64,000 nt of DNA from Candidatus Gastranaerophilales bacterium (GTDB lineage Bacteria; Cyanobacteriota; Vampirovibrionia; Gastranaerophilales; Gastranaerophilaceae). Both the position numbers and the translations under genes were made by a program. Under the pieces are notes generated by a model that saw nothing but the letters and a program-made list of their open reading frames with translations, did not search any database and was not told the origin of the DNA. The stretch lies in NCBI GenBank assembly GCA_910587815.1, contig CAJUNK010000006.1, positions 1-64,000 on the forward strand. Reading direction: 5' to 3'. Positions 53,402 to 62,604 of the stretch are shown piece after piece; positions within the stretch are counted from its first letter, which is position 1, and each line of letters starts with the position of its first letter.

Positions 53402-54111
53402 GAACATCATCAAACGCCTTTTTAATGTTTAAGCCTACATACGCATCCACTTTTTATAAAACCCTAAAAGATTCTGATTCAAGGGAAAAATTTTATTACG
53501 GCATTGCAAAGAAAAATCATGAAAATGTAAGAACAAAAAGAGACGAGGCTTTATATGATACAGATTTTGCCGAAACTATTACAAAATTAATTAAAGAACA
53601 GAAAACTGGAAATTGCACAGAAGCAGCAGATATAGCACTTTTGGGCCTTTTTGCAAACGGATATTATAAATCTCAATGTGTTGGCCTAGAGTGCGAAGTT
53701 GGTTACATAAATAAAAATACCGGCAAAACCGTATGGTCATTCTGCGAACCGATCGATCACGCTTGTGTAATTACAAATATGAATAATGAAAAAAGAAAAC
53801 ATGTGGATGATTTAATAATCATAGACCCTTGGCTTAATTGCAGCGGAAGCGTTTCGCAATTAAGGGAAAAATATAAAAAAATATTTTTAAACGACAAAAA
53901 GATGGAGAAAATTAATTATAATCTGCGCCAAAGATTCGCTTCCGAATTTAGCGGAAAAAATTTAAAAAATAAACCAGATTTATCAAACTGCGCATTCAGC
54001 ACAAAAATTGTATTTTACACTGCAAATAAATATGAAACGCAAGAAGCAAAAGAAATCGGCAAAAGGATGGCAGAAAAATACCCAGAACTTGTTGTAAAAA
54101 AGAATGGATGA
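53398..54111 (+). CDS. papain/transglutaminase-like cysteine protease (probable)
   Basis: A 237-residue protein with a recognisable Cys-His-Asp layout: C73 in TGNCTEAADIALL, H121 in PIDHACVITNM and D143 in LIIIDPWLN. This order and spacing match transglutaminase-like and papain-fold hydrolases used as bacterial effectors and peptidases. The rest is Lys/Asn-rich. It has no signal peptide of its own; the FG motif that may direct it sits in the 31-residue ORF that overlaps its start by four bases in another frame. Activity and substrate are inferred from the triad only. Confidence 0.65.
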   Translation: MRTSSNAFLMFKPTYASTFYKTLKDSDSREKFYYGIAKKNHENVRTKRDEALYDTDFAETITKLIKEQKTGNCTEAADIALLGLFANGYYKSQCVGLECEVGYINKNTGKTVWSFCEPIDHACVITNMNNEKRKHVDDLIIIDPWLNCSGSVSQLREKYKKIFLNDKKMEKINYNLRQRFASEFSGKNLKNKPDLSNCAFSTKIVFYTANKYETQEAKEIGKRMAEKYPELVVKKNG

Positions 54112-54186
54112 CTTTTTAAAAGTTATCAGTTGTATAAAACTTTAAAATCAATCATCAAACCCGCAAAACATCACTAAAATCAATAA

Positions 54187-54217
54187 CCAAAAAGCCGGTG
54201 GAGAAAACTTCACCGGC
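54187..54217 (-). terminator. intrinsic terminator of gltX
   Basis: GCCGGTG.AG and CT.CACCGGC form a GC-rich 10-bp stem with an AAAA/TTTT loop; on the minus strand TTTTTGG follows. It lies 25 bases after the gltX stop. Confidence 0.8.
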
Positions 54218-54241
54218 CCTGTATAAATATAATTTTAATTC

Positions 54242-55708
54242 CTAAAATTCCAATGCTTTTTCAATTCTATGGATGCAGACATCTTTGCCTAAAATTGTCA
54301 TTGTTTTTGCCATATCTGCCCCTTTAGTTCTTCCTGTAACAGCAGCGCGCACAGCCCACATTGTTTCTTTAGGTTTCATATTGTGTTTTTCTTTAAATTC
54401 TGTTCTTAAATCTGCTAAAACATCATGAATATTTTCATCAGAATCAAAATTCCACCCATCGATTAATTCCATCACTCTGTTTAAAACAGTTTTAGCTTCA
54501 GGTTTAATAAGGGTTTCCCTGCCTTCTGTATAATCCACATCATATCCAAAGAAATAAGCACAGTCATTTTCTAATTCTGAAAGAACAGTGATTGGTTCAC
54601 GTGTAATTTCTATCATTTTTTCAAGATTTTCACGGCTCATCTTTGAAAGGCTATATTCACCATATTCATTTGAATTATATTTTGATAAGAAAGGAAGAAC
54701 CATATCGGTTAATTTTGAAATGTCCATTTTCTTTATATATTGGCCATTCATCCAGTTTAATTTATCATATTCAAATATTGAATTGCTGCTTGAAACATCA
54801 TGGATTCTAAAATCTGCCGCTATTTCATCCACAGGCTTTATTTCAGCCCCATCAGATGGTGCCCAGCCTAAAAGTGCCACAAAATTTATCAAGGCATCTG
54901 TTAAATACCCTTGTTTTACAAAATCTGAAACAGCAGTTGCACCATGGCGTTTTGATAATTTGCTTCTATCAGGTGCAAGTATCATCCCCAAATGCCCAAA
55001 TTTTGGCACCTCAGCACCAAGTGCTTCATAGATTAAAATCTGTTTTGGTGTGTTTGAAATATGGTCTTCGCCTCTTATGATGTGGGATATTTTCATCAAC
55101 ATATCATCAATTACAACGGCAAAATTATATGTTGGTGTGCCGTTTGATTTCATAATTACAAAATCACCAATTAAATTTGTATCAAATTTTAATTCCCCTT
55201 TAACAAGGTCATTAAAGATTAATTCTTTATGTTCCACCTTAAATCTTATAGATGGCTTAACCCCTTTTGCACGAAGTTCTGCCTTTTCTTCTTCAGTTAA
55301 ATTTATACATTTTCTTGAATATACATAAGCTTTATGGTTTTTTACAGCTTCTTCTTTTTCAGCCTCAAGTTCTTCAGGGGTGCAAAAACATTCATAAGCA
55401 TACCCTTTATCTATTAAAATTTGAGCGTATTTTGGATAGATATCAAACCTTTCTGATTGATAATATGGGCCATAGTTTCCGCCCACATCAGGCCCTTCAT
55501 CCCATTGCAGGCCAAGAGCTTTTAAGCTATCAAAAATATTTTGAGTATATTCCTGATTACTTCTTTCTAAATCAGTATCTTCAATCCTAAGGACAAACTT
55601 ACCACCAGTTTTTTTAGCATATAAATAATTAAAAAGGGCGGTTCTTGCGGTTCCAATATGTAAATTTCCGCTTGGGGAGGGTGCAATCCTTACTCTAATA
55701 TCTTCCAT
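54242..55708 (-). CDS. gltX: glutamyl-tRNA synthetase
   Basis: Charges tRNA-Glu. The 488-residue protein starts MEDIRVRIAPSPSGNLHIGTA, with HIGH as HIGT at about 17-20, and carries the second class I motif as KLSKRHG (about 250). The C-terminal anticodon-binding part is complete. An open frame extends upstream to 56044, but that part is antisense to hom and has no homology, so I use the ATG at 55708, with GGAG about 14 bases before it. A promoter TTGATG - 17 bases - TATTAG is plausible upstream. Confidence 0.96.
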   Translation of the reverse strand: MEDIRVRIAPSPSGNLHIGTARTALFNYLYAKKTGGKFVLRIEDTDLERSNQEYTQNIFDSLKALGLQWDEGPDVGGNYGPYYQSERFDIYPKYAQILIDKGYAYECFCTPEELEAEKEEAVKNHKAYVYSRKCINLTEEEKAELRAKGVKPSIRFKVEHKELIFNDLVKGELKFDTNLIGDFVIMKSNGTPTYNFAVVIDDMLMKISHIIRGEDHISNTPKQILIYEALGAEVPKFGHLGMILAPDRSKLSKRHGATAVSDFVKQGYLTDALINFVALLGWAPSDGAEIKPVDEIAADFRIHDVSSSNSIFEYDKLNWMNGQYIKKMDISKLTDMVLPFLSKYNSNEYGEYSLSKMSRENLEKMIEITREPITVLSELENDCAYFFGYDVDYTEGRETLIKPEAKTVLNRVMELIDGWNFDSDENIHDVLADLRTEFKEKHNMKPKETMWAVRAAVTGRTKGADMAKTMTILGKDVCIHRIEKALEF

Positions 55709-55808
55709 TTTTTCAGTATCTCCAAATTTTTCCCTAATATTTATACAAAAATCATACATCAAAATTATTATTTTAGTACGATTTTTATAGCTAAAAAAAT
55801 TTTTATTG

Positions 55809-55814
55809 TATAAT
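55809..55814 (+). promoter_or_regulatory. -10 box abutting the hom start codon
   Basis: A perfect TATAAT ends six bases before the hom ATG (55821), which lacks a Shine-Dalgarno sequence. Transcription would start at or next to the A of ATG, giving a leaderless mRNA. No convincing -35 is seen. Confidence 0.5.
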
Positions 55815-55820
55815 TCATAT

Positions 55821-57080
55821 ATGGAAAAGAATATTTTAAAAATAGGCATTATAGGCCTTGGAACAGTAGGCAGCGGCGTTGTTAAAACGTTAGAAAATTT
55901 TAAAAACGTAGAAATTGTATCAGCTGCGGTTAGAAATTTAAACAAAAAAAGAACGGTTGAAGTTAAAAATATAACTGATGACCCGTTTGAAATTGTAAAC
56001 AATCCTGAAATTGATGTTGTGGTAGAGGTTGCTGGCGGATGCAATCCAGCTTATGACCTTATTACAACAGCTATTAAAAATAAAAAACACGTTGTTACTG
56101 CAAATAAAGAACTTTTAGCAAAATTTGGAGCTAAAATTTTTGACCTTGCAAATGAAAATAATGTCGCAGTTTTATACGAAGCTGCTGTTGCAGGTGGCAT
56201 TCCAATCATAGGGCCAATTAAAACCACATTAAGAGGAAATATTTTCACAAAAGTTGCAGGTATTTTAAATGGCACCACAAATTATATTTTAACCAAGATG
56301 GAAGAAAAAAATATATCCTACGAAGAATGTCTGAAAGACGCACAGGCGCTTGGTTATGCGGAAGCTGATCCAACAGGCGATGTTGAAGGATATGATGCTA
56401 TGTATAAAATAGCAACCCTTGCAAACATTACCTTTCATAAAAGAATTGATGTAAATAAAATTTACAGAGAAGGAATCACAAAAATTTCTGCAACAGATAT
56501 AAAATTTGCAAATGAACTAGGGTATAAAATAAAATTAATAGGCCTTGCCCAAAAAACCGAAAATAATGAATTAGATATAAGGGTGCATCCTATGCTTGTG
56601 CCTGTTTCTAATATGATTTCAGGCATAAATAATGCAATGAATGCTGTACTTTTAGAAGGTTTTCCTGTAGATAAGGTTATGTTTACAGGCCCTGGTGCAG
56701 GCGAATTTCCAACAGCAAGCTCTGTTGTGGGTGATATTTTACAAATTGCAGGCGAAATAGGCCACACAGATACTGTTTTACCGCTTCATCGCTGTCCGCA
56801 CAAAGAACAGGCTGAACAAATTGATATTAAACATACAAAAAATAAATACTATATTTCAATCACAGCGCCAAATTCAAAGGGCACAATCGGTATCATTGGT
56901 ACAGTTTGCGGAAATAATAACATAAATTTATCAAGTATTCTGCAAAAAGGCACAAATGAAGACAATACTGCACAAATTATCGTAATCACAGAAGAGTGCA
57001 ATGAATTTGACATCCAAAATGCAATAGATGCAATGAATAAACAGAATATTAAAATAAATAATTTAATAAGGGTAATGTAA
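55821..57080 (+). CDS. hom: homoserine dehydrogenase
   Basis: Reduces aspartate semialdehyde to homoserine on the way to threonine and methionine. The 419-residue protein has the NAD(P)-binding GLGTVGSGVV (about 10-19), the VTANKELLAKFG catalytic region, the substrate motif AGILNGTTNYILTKM and EADPTGDVEGYDA, and a C-terminal ACT domain (about 345-419) for threonine feedback. I use ATG 55821; a TTG at 55806 overlaps the -10 box. The gene after it, thrC, begins two bases past its stop. Confidence 0.96.
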   Translation: MEKNILKIGIIGLGTVGSGVVKTLENFKNVEIVSAAVRNLNKKRTVEVKNITDDPFEIVNNPEIDVVVEVAGGCNPAYDLITTAIKNKKHVVTANKELLAKFGAKIFDLANENNVAVLYEAAVAGGIPIIGPIKTTLRGNIFTKVAGILNGTTNYILTKMEEKNISYEECLKDAQALGYAEADPTGDVEGYDAMYKIATLANITFHKRIDVNKIYREGITKISATDIKFANELGYKIKLIGLAQKTENNELDIRVHPMLVPVSNMISGINNAMNAVLLEGFPVDKVMFTGPGAGEFPTASSVVGDILQIAGEIGHTDTVLPLHRCPHKEQAEQIDIKHTKNKYYISITAPNSKGTIGIIGTVCGNNNINLSSILQKGTNEDNTAQIIVITEECNEFDIQNAIDAMNKQNIKINNLIRVM

Positions 57081-57082
57081 TT

Positions 57083-58144
57083 ATGGCAAGATACAACGGT
57101 TTAATAGATAAATATAAAAAATACCTTCCTGTTAGCGAAAAGACACCATTCATAACACTTTGCGAAGGAAACACTCCATTAATTAAAGCTGAAAATCTTG
57201 TAAAACATTTAGGCTTAGATGGTTGTGAAATTTATTTAAAATATGAAGGTTCAAACCCTACAGGCAGCTTTAAAGACCGCGGTATGACAATGGCTGTATC
57301 AAAGGCAAAAGAAGAAGGTTCAAAAGCCATAATTTGTGCTTCTACAGGAAATACATCAGCAGCAGCAGCAGCTTATGGTGCTAGAGCAGGTTTAAAATGC
57401 TATGTTTTAATTCCTGACGGCTACATTGCCCTTGGAAAATTATCTCAGGCTATGATGTATGGGGCAGAAGTTATCGCAATAAACGGAAATTTTGACGAAG
57501 CACTTGAAGCTGTTAGGGAAATTTCTGCAAATTATCCTATAACACTTGTAAATTCAGTAAATCCATATAGAATTGAAGGCCAAAAAACGGCTGCTTTTGA
57601 AATTATTGAAGCACTTGAGGATGCACCTGACTATCATTTTATTCCTGTTGGAAATGCAGGTAATATTACAGCTTATTGGAAAGGTTACAAAGAATTTTAC
57701 AATCTTCATAAATCTTCACATTTGCCAAAGATGATGGGTATGCAAGCAGAAGGAAGCGCTGCGATTGTAAAAGGAGAAAGAATTTTACACCCTGAAACCA
57801 TTGCAACTGCAATTAGAATAGGAAACCCTGCAAGCTGGAAACAAGCAGAAGCCGCAAGGGATGAATCCAATGGCACAATTGATATGGCAAATGATGAAAA
57901 AATTATTGAAGCATATAAATTGCTTGCAAGTTTAGAAGGCGTATTCTGTGAACCAGCATCGGCAGCTTCTGTTGCAGGTGTTATAAAATTAAAAGATACA
58001 ATTAAACCAAATTCAAAAATCGTCTGCACATTAACAGGAAACGGCCTGAAAGACCCTGATTGCGCTATTAAAAATGCAATTTCACAAGTTCAAAAAACAA
58101 GTGCAGATATTAAAGATATTGTTAAATTAATGCATTTAAACTAA
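57083..58144 (+). CDS. thrC: threonine synthase
   Basis: Converts phosphohomoserine to threonine with PLP. The 353-residue protein has the PLP-lysine motif TGSFKDRGM (about 64-72), the CASTGNTSAAAAAYGARAG phosphate-binding loop, the HFIPVGNAGNITAYWKGY segment, and LTGNGLKDPD near the end. It is the short bacterial type. It forms hom-thrC; thrB is not here. Confidence 0.96.
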   Translation: MARYNGLIDKYKKYLPVSEKTPFITLCEGNTPLIKAENLVKHLGLDGCEIYLKYEGSNPTGSFKDRGMTMAVSKAKEEGSKAIICASTGNTSAAAAAYGARAGLKCYVLIPDGYIALGKLSQAMMYGAEVIAINGNFDEALEAVREISANYPITLVNSVNPYRIEGQKTAAFEIIEALEDAPDYHFIPVGNAGNITAYWKGYKEFYNLHKSSHLPKMMGMQAEGSAAIVKGERILHPETIATAIRIGNPASWKQAEAARDESNGTIDMANDEKIIEAYKLLASLEGVFCEPASAASVAGVIKLKDTIKPNSKIVCTLTGNGLKDPDCAIKNAISQVQKTSADIKDIVKLMHLN

Positions 58145-58233
58145 AAATCTGACTGCCTTTAAAATATTTATAAAAATTTGGGCAATTTTTCTTTTGTTCT
58201 CGTTTTTAAATCTATAAGACAGGAAGGAAAATT

Positions 58234-58947
58234 ATGTCATACAATGTAGCTAACAATACAGCGCAAATTAACGGCAAAACAGGCCCAAAAGGCCCAAAAG
58301 CCAAAGGGATAAATTATGGCATAAACGCAGCATATAATCATTTAGGGTATATAAATTCGCTAAAATGCGATACAAAAACCCCAAAGCCTGATGTATTCAC
58401 TAAAAACAGTACTCCTGAGGATATGGAAGCTGAATTAAAAAGGCTTGAAAGCGAAACAACTCCGCCATTAAATTTTATTTTAAGATATGCCCCTAAAAAG
58501 AATGCTATAAGTGTATTTTTCAACCGTTTATTTAAAGGCCACAACATTGATACTCAAGCACTATTAGGTTTTTCCTGTGCTGCCATGGGTAATAAACAAG
58601 CTATGACTATAGAAGAAGCAGATGCACCATTTAAGGATGAGGCATTTAAGGATATAGGCGCAAAACTCACCACAAAAGCATTCGATGTAAATGATGACGG
58701 CAAAATTGATGCTTCAGAAGAAGCTGTAAGTACAGTCATAGCTGATGTTTTAAGCAAAGATAAAGGTATAAATTCAAAAGGGCTCGATATTAAAAAAGCA
58801 GATGGCAGCTATACAAATGATGGTGAAAATAAAATGATGATGTTTTGCAATGAAGAAAATCTTGAAATTGCCTCTATGATTACAAAAGACATGCATGCAA
58901 AACTGGGCCTTAATAAAGCACAGAAAGAATTTTTGAAAAATAATTAG
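58234..58947 (+). CDS. EF-hand protein of unknown function
   Basis: A 237-residue protein with one canonical EF-hand loop, DVNDDGKIDASEEA (about 149-162: D1, N3, D5, K7, D9, E12). No second hand of equal quality is seen. The N-terminus is Gly/Lys/Asn-rich (KTGPKGPKAKG) with no signal peptide. Residues 85-125 are Phe/Leu-rich but not a clear membrane helix. AGGAAGG precedes the ATG. Calcium binding is a family expectation; the role is unknown. It converges with the gene at 58967. Confidence 0.75.
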   Translation: MSYNVANNTAQINGKTGPKGPKAKGINYGINAAYNHLGYINSLKCDTKTPKPDVFTKNSTPEDMEAELKRLESETTPPLNFILRYAPKKNAISVFFNRLFKGHNIDTQALLGFSCAAMGNKQAMTIEEADAPFKDEAFKDIGAKLTTKAFDVNDDGKIDASEEAVSTVIADVLSKDKGINSKGLDIKKADGSYTNDGENKMMMFCNEENLEIASMITKDMHAKLGLNKAQKEFLKNN

Positions 58948-58966
58948 TTTTTGCACCAAATCTTAG

Positions 58967-59611
58967 CTATTTTTTACCTTTGCCAAAGCCAAAAATATAG
59001 ATTTCACCGGGCACTTCAGCTGAATCAATTATATAATCAAAAGTTGTCATTTCATGAGCTTTTTCAGGTTTTTGCTCTTTTTTAGGCGGCAAAAGTGCAT
59101 CCAAACCATTTTTTAAAACAGCAAAACTCATAAGAGCAAGCCCGCCTATTAATGCATAATAAAGGCCGGCTCTAGAATCCTTTTTTGCAGCAAAACTTGT
59201 CATTGCATTTTCTATCATTTCAGTCATTTTGCCTGTATTTTGAACCCTTTTATACAATGAATGCAATGTCTTTTTGGATCCAGTTTCCATAGTGGTATTT
59301 TTTGATAATTTTTTTAAAACCCCAGCTGGATTATTTTCAAGAGCTTTTTTATTTTTTTCAAAAACATCTTTTACAAGAGGCTTTATGCTAGCGTCTTTCA
59401 GCTCTTCTGTTATGGTTGCAATTTCATTTTTTCTTGCAGATAACGCTTTTTTTTCAATACCCTTTTTCACAGAATCGGTAAAATAATGGGCATGTTCTTC
59501 TGTTGTTAAAGGCACAATATAGGTACCTGCATAACCAAGCGCAGCACCAATTGCACCTGCTTTTGGCACGCTAAAATTTCTATTTTCGCTATGGGTTTCA
59601 GATACTCTCAT
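58967..59611 (-). CDS. membrane-associated hypothetical protein
   Basis: A 214-residue protein not recognised as a family. Hydrophobic segments lie at about 16-34 (GAIGAALGYAGTYIVPL) and about 148-170 (YYALIGGLALMSFAVLKNG). Between them is a Lys/Glu-rich helical region (about 50-145) probably forming a coiled coil. The C-terminus is polar with a closing GFGKGKK. A consensus promoter lies 120-145 bases upstream, and a perfect 10-base inverted repeat lies in its leader. It may be a membrane scaffold; no function assigned. Confidence 0.65.
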   Translation of the reverse strand: MRVSETHSENRNFSVPKAGAIGAALGYAGTYIVPLTTEEHAHYFTDSVKKGIEKKALSARKNEIATITEELKDASIKPLVKDVFEKNKKALENNPAGVLKKLSKNTTMETGSKKTLHSLYKRVQNTGKMTEMIENAMTSFAAKKDSRAGLYYALIGGLALMSFAVLKNGLDALLPPKKEQKPEKAHEMTTFDYIIDSAEVPGEIYIFGFGKGKK

Positions 59612-59637
59612 ATTTTATCCTATTAACACAATTAATC

Positions 59638-59670
59638 CCATGCTAAACAGTCAAAAAAAATTTAGCATGG
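59638..59670. promoter_or_regulatory. perfect inverted repeat in the leader of the 58967-59611 gene
   Basis: CCATGCTAAA (59638-59647) and TTTAGCATGG (59661-59670) pair perfectly with a 13-base A-rich loop, 26 bases before the start codon. No T-tract follows on either side, so it is more likely an operator or mRNA hairpin than a terminator. Confidence 0.5.
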
Positions 59671-59728
59671 AAAATCAGTCCTATTCACTATCTAACCTAG
59701 TTTTTGAACTTTTTCTTAAATTTTTAAT

Positions 59729-59757
59729 ACTATATCATAACAAAAAATAATTGTCAA
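59729..59757 (-). promoter_or_regulatory. consensus-like sigma-70 promoter
   Basis: On the minus strand TTGACA (59757-59752), a 17-base spacer and TATAGT (59734-59729) sit about 120 bases before the gene at 58967-59611. The long leader contains the inverted repeat at 59638-59670. Confidence 0.75.
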
Positions 59758-59857
59758 TATACAGCCGGAATTCCCTAAAAAATTTCTCAAAATCCTTGCC
59801 TTACAATACTATCAGGCAACAATGACAAAAAAACCAAGCTCAAAAATTAAAAATAAA

Positions 59858-59980
59858 TTAGCCAATCATGCTTAATGCACCATACATGCACAAGATGCCA
59901 AAAGCACTGATTACAAGCCAAAAATGGGCAATTGGGTGAATATTATTCCAAATATTAAAAATTAAAGATTTCTTTTCCAT
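59858..59980 (-). CDS. 40-residue membrane peptide
   Basis: A short ORF in the otherwise gene-free stretch 59612-60091. It encodes a polar N-terminus (MEKKSLIFNIWNN), a HPIAHF segment, and a single hydrophobic helix with LVISAFGILCMYGAL. There is no Shine-Dalgarno, but TATATT ends seven bases before the ATG, as in other apparently leaderless genes here. The His-containing start of the helix is reminiscent of small subunits of membrane oxidoreductases, but no family is recognised. It is too short for ordinary ORF cut-offs. Confidence 0.5.
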   Translation of the reverse strand: MEKKSLIFNIWNNIHPIAHFWLVISAFGILCMYGALSMIG

Positions 59981-60091
59981 AGTATTTAATATACTATTTA
60001 TTCATTTTTTTGTTTATCCTACAAAAAGATTATCTTTTGAATTTGTATTATATTTATTTGCATACTAAATATTTTATCGTGTTTTATTTTT

Positions 60092-62539
60092 TTAAAATTT
60101 TGCATAAAAATCTCTGGCGCGCTCCAATACAAAAGCAGGTAATTTTGCCTCTGCGCCTACGTTAAAGGCATCACCATAAGCTGAAACCCCTTTTTCTATA
60201 CACCTTTTTAGGATATTTTCATTTTTATCTATAACAAGCCTGTAATTTTTAATGTTTTCATCCTCATCAGATAGTTTTGATAAACCTGAAAAGTGTGTTG
60301 CAAGAACAGTTTTAGCCCCTATGTACTTCATTATATATTTTATAATCCCGTAAGAAACAGATATACCTTCAAAATATGTAGTGCTTTTTCCTGTTTCATC
60401 AAGCAATATGAGGCTATCAGACGTAGCATTTCTTAAAATCTCAGCCACATCAAGCATTTCACACATAAATGCAGAACAATTGTTCAGCATATCATCATAA
60501 CTTCCCATACGAAGAAAAATTTTATCTGTAATATTAAGCTCAAAACTATTTGCAGGAACAAAAGACCCGGTCTGTGCCATTATGTTTAAAGCTGCAATCT
60601 GCCTTAAATATGTAGATTTACCAGACATATTAGCACCAGTCAATATCATACATTTTTTATTATGGTCAAATTCCGCATCCAGGCTGTCATAATGCCCTCC
60701 TTTAGACGTTAAAAGCTGCATTAATACAGGATGCATGCCTTCTTTCAGGTTATATCTGTATTCCTTCACAAATTTTGGCCGCACATAATCATATTCAAAA
60801 GCAACATCGGCAAAAGATAAAAGAACATCTTTTGCTGCAACCTCATTAGAAAAATCTCTCAAGCCTTGTGTTAATTCTTTTGCATATTCTCTTAATTTTG
60901 TAAATATATCATATTCTAATTCATAAGCTTTTAAACGTAAGCTTAAAACCTTATCTTCAAACGATTTTAGAATATCTGTAGAAAATTTTTCAACTGATGA
61001 TAGTTTTTGTTTTCTTGCATAATTATCAATATTAGATGTAAAATCCTTCACCCCTAAAACTGGTACATCTATTGAATATCCAGTATTTTTAGCATAATTA
61101 ATTTTTAAATTTTTAACACCGCTTTTTAAAATTAAATCTTTTTCATATTTTTTTATTTCATCCTCAGTATTTAAAATCTCTACTCTTATATTATCCAGCA
61201 AACCATTCGCACCATCTTTTATAATGCCTCCGGTTCTTAAATTATTAGCAGGCTCTTCATTTATGGACCTTTCTATAATTTCTCTAAAATTTATTAAATT
61301 TTCATCTAATACAGAGATTTTTAATATTTCTGAATTAAAGTTTTTGCATATATTGATAAATTCTTCCATCACCATTAATGTGCTTTTTATTGCCACAAGC
61401 TCTTTTGGGGTAACTGTACCATTCGATAATTTACTGGATAATCTTGAAATATCAGCTAAATTTTCAAATAAAACTGCTAATTTTTTACGCCCAGTTTCAT
61501 TTTTAATTAATTCCTCCACCCCATCTAGTCTTTTTTCAATTTCTGAAATATTGTATAAAGGTTCATTTAAAAAATAAGCCAAAAGCCTTTTACCCATAGG
61601 GGTTTTACATCTATCTACCGCCCAAAAAATTGAACCATATTTTTTCCCATCAGATGAATTTTTATTTAGTTCCAAAGCCTCTCTTGTTTTGGCATTCATT
61701 ATTAAATGATTTGATATAGAATATTTTTTTATAATATCAAGCTTTGGCATAAAATTCTTTTGGGTTAGTTTTGCATAATTTACTATAGAACCTGCACATT
61801 TCAAGCCTATTTCATATTCAAGCAAGTTTTCATTTTGCAATTCTGAATTAAAATCAGCATTATAAAAACTTCTATTTATTAAAGTATATGGATAGTTTTT
61901 CCAAATTTTTTCATCAATATCGGCCTCTTTTTCAGGTACAGCTTTTAATGGCTCTATTTCTCTTGCTTTTATACTTAATAGTAATTCTGAAGGATTTATT
62001 TTAGATAATTCACAAAGAATTTCATCCAAATTTCCTTCCGTTATAAAAAATTCTCCAGTTGAAATATCGGCATAGCTGAAACCATATCTATCATTGCTTT
62101 TTAGAATAGATGCTATAAAATTATTTTTATTTGAATCAAGAAAATCTTCATCAATCAAGGTACCAGGTGAATATGTTCTCACCACTTCTCTTTCAATAAT
62201 ATCGCCTTTTTTGACCTCGCTTTTATTTTGAATTTGTTCTACAATTGCAACTTTATATTTTTCTGCCACAAGTTTTGCAATATACACAGTAGCGCTTGTC
62301 TTTGGCACACCTGCCATTAAAATCTCGCCAATTTCTGTAAATTTTCTTTTGGTCAATATCACACCACAAGTTTTAGACAGAATATATGCATCTTCAAAAT
62401 AGGTTTCATAAAAATCACCCAGTCTAAAAAATACAATAGAATCAGCGTTTGCACTTTTTAATTTAAGATATTGTTTTAAAATTTTTGATGCTTTGTTGAT
62501 ATCAACATCTTTTGATTTAATAAAGTTTTGATATTCCAT
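60092..62539 (-). CDS. mutS: DNA mismatch repair protein MutS
   Basis: Recognises mismatches and starts repair. The 815-residue protein has the mismatch-binding domain with the Phe-x-Glu motif in RLGDFYETYFEDA (about 39-51), and AGVPKTSATVYIAKLVAEKYKVAIVEQ. Connector and lever domains follow, then the ATPase with Walker A TGANMSGKST (about 630-640), Walker B LILLDETGKST and the ATHF signature. The C-terminal extension is short. There is no Shine-Dalgarno; TATTAT ends seven bases before the ATG. No mutL is visible. Confidence 0.95.
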   Translation of the reverse strand: MEYQNFIKSKDVDINKASKILKQYLKLKSANADSIVFFRLGDFYETYFEDAYILSKTCGVILTKRKFTEIGEILMAGVPKTSATVYIAKLVAEKYKVAIVEQIQNKSEVKKGDIIEREVVRTYSPGTLIDEDFLDSNKNNFIASILKSNDRYGFSYADISTGEFFITEGNLDEILCELSKINPSELLLSIKAREIEPLKAVPEKEADIDEKIWKNYPYTLINRSFYNADFNSELQNENLLEYEIGLKCAGSIVNYAKLTQKNFMPKLDIIKKYSISNHLIMNAKTREALELNKNSSDGKKYGSIFWAVDRCKTPMGKRLLAYFLNEPLYNISEIEKRLDGVEELIKNETGRKKLAVLFENLADISRLSSKLSNGTVTPKELVAIKSTLMVMEEFINICKNFNSEILKISVLDENLINFREIIERSINEEPANNLRTGGIIKDGANGLLDNIRVEILNTEDEIKKYEKDLILKSGVKNLKINYAKNTGYSIDVPVLGVKDFTSNIDNYARKQKLSSVEKFSTDILKSFEDKVLSLRLKAYELEYDIFTKLREYAKELTQGLRDFSNEVAAKDVLLSFADVAFEYDYVRPKFVKEYRYNLKEGMHPVLMQLLTSKGGHYDSLDAEFDHNKKCMILTGANMSGKSTYLRQIAALNIMAQTGSFVPANSFELNITDKIFLRMGSYDDMLNNCSAFMCEMLDVAEILRNATSDSLILLDETGKSTTYFEGISVSYGIIKYIMKYIGAKTVLATHFSGLSKLSDEDENIKNYRLVIDKNENILKRCIEKGVSAYGDAFNVGAEAKLPAFVLERARDFYAKF

Positions 62540-62546
62540 ATCTTTT

Positions 62547-62576
62547 ATAATAGAATAAGTATAGTAGCATTGGCAA
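62547..62576 (-). promoter_or_regulatory. predicted leaderless promoter of mutS
   Basis: On the minus strand TTGCCA (62576-62571), an 18-base spacer and TATTAT (62552-62547), followed seven bases later by the mutS ATG. Transcription would begin at the start codon. Confidence 0.5.
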
Positions 62577-62604
62577 AACTTTTAAGAATGTGTAGGAGGA
62601 TTTT

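Noticed and set aside
55709..56044. An N-terminal extension of gltX.
   Set aside because: It is antisense to hom and its promoter and has no glutamyl-tRNA synthetase homology; the HIGH motif follows directly after ATG 55708.
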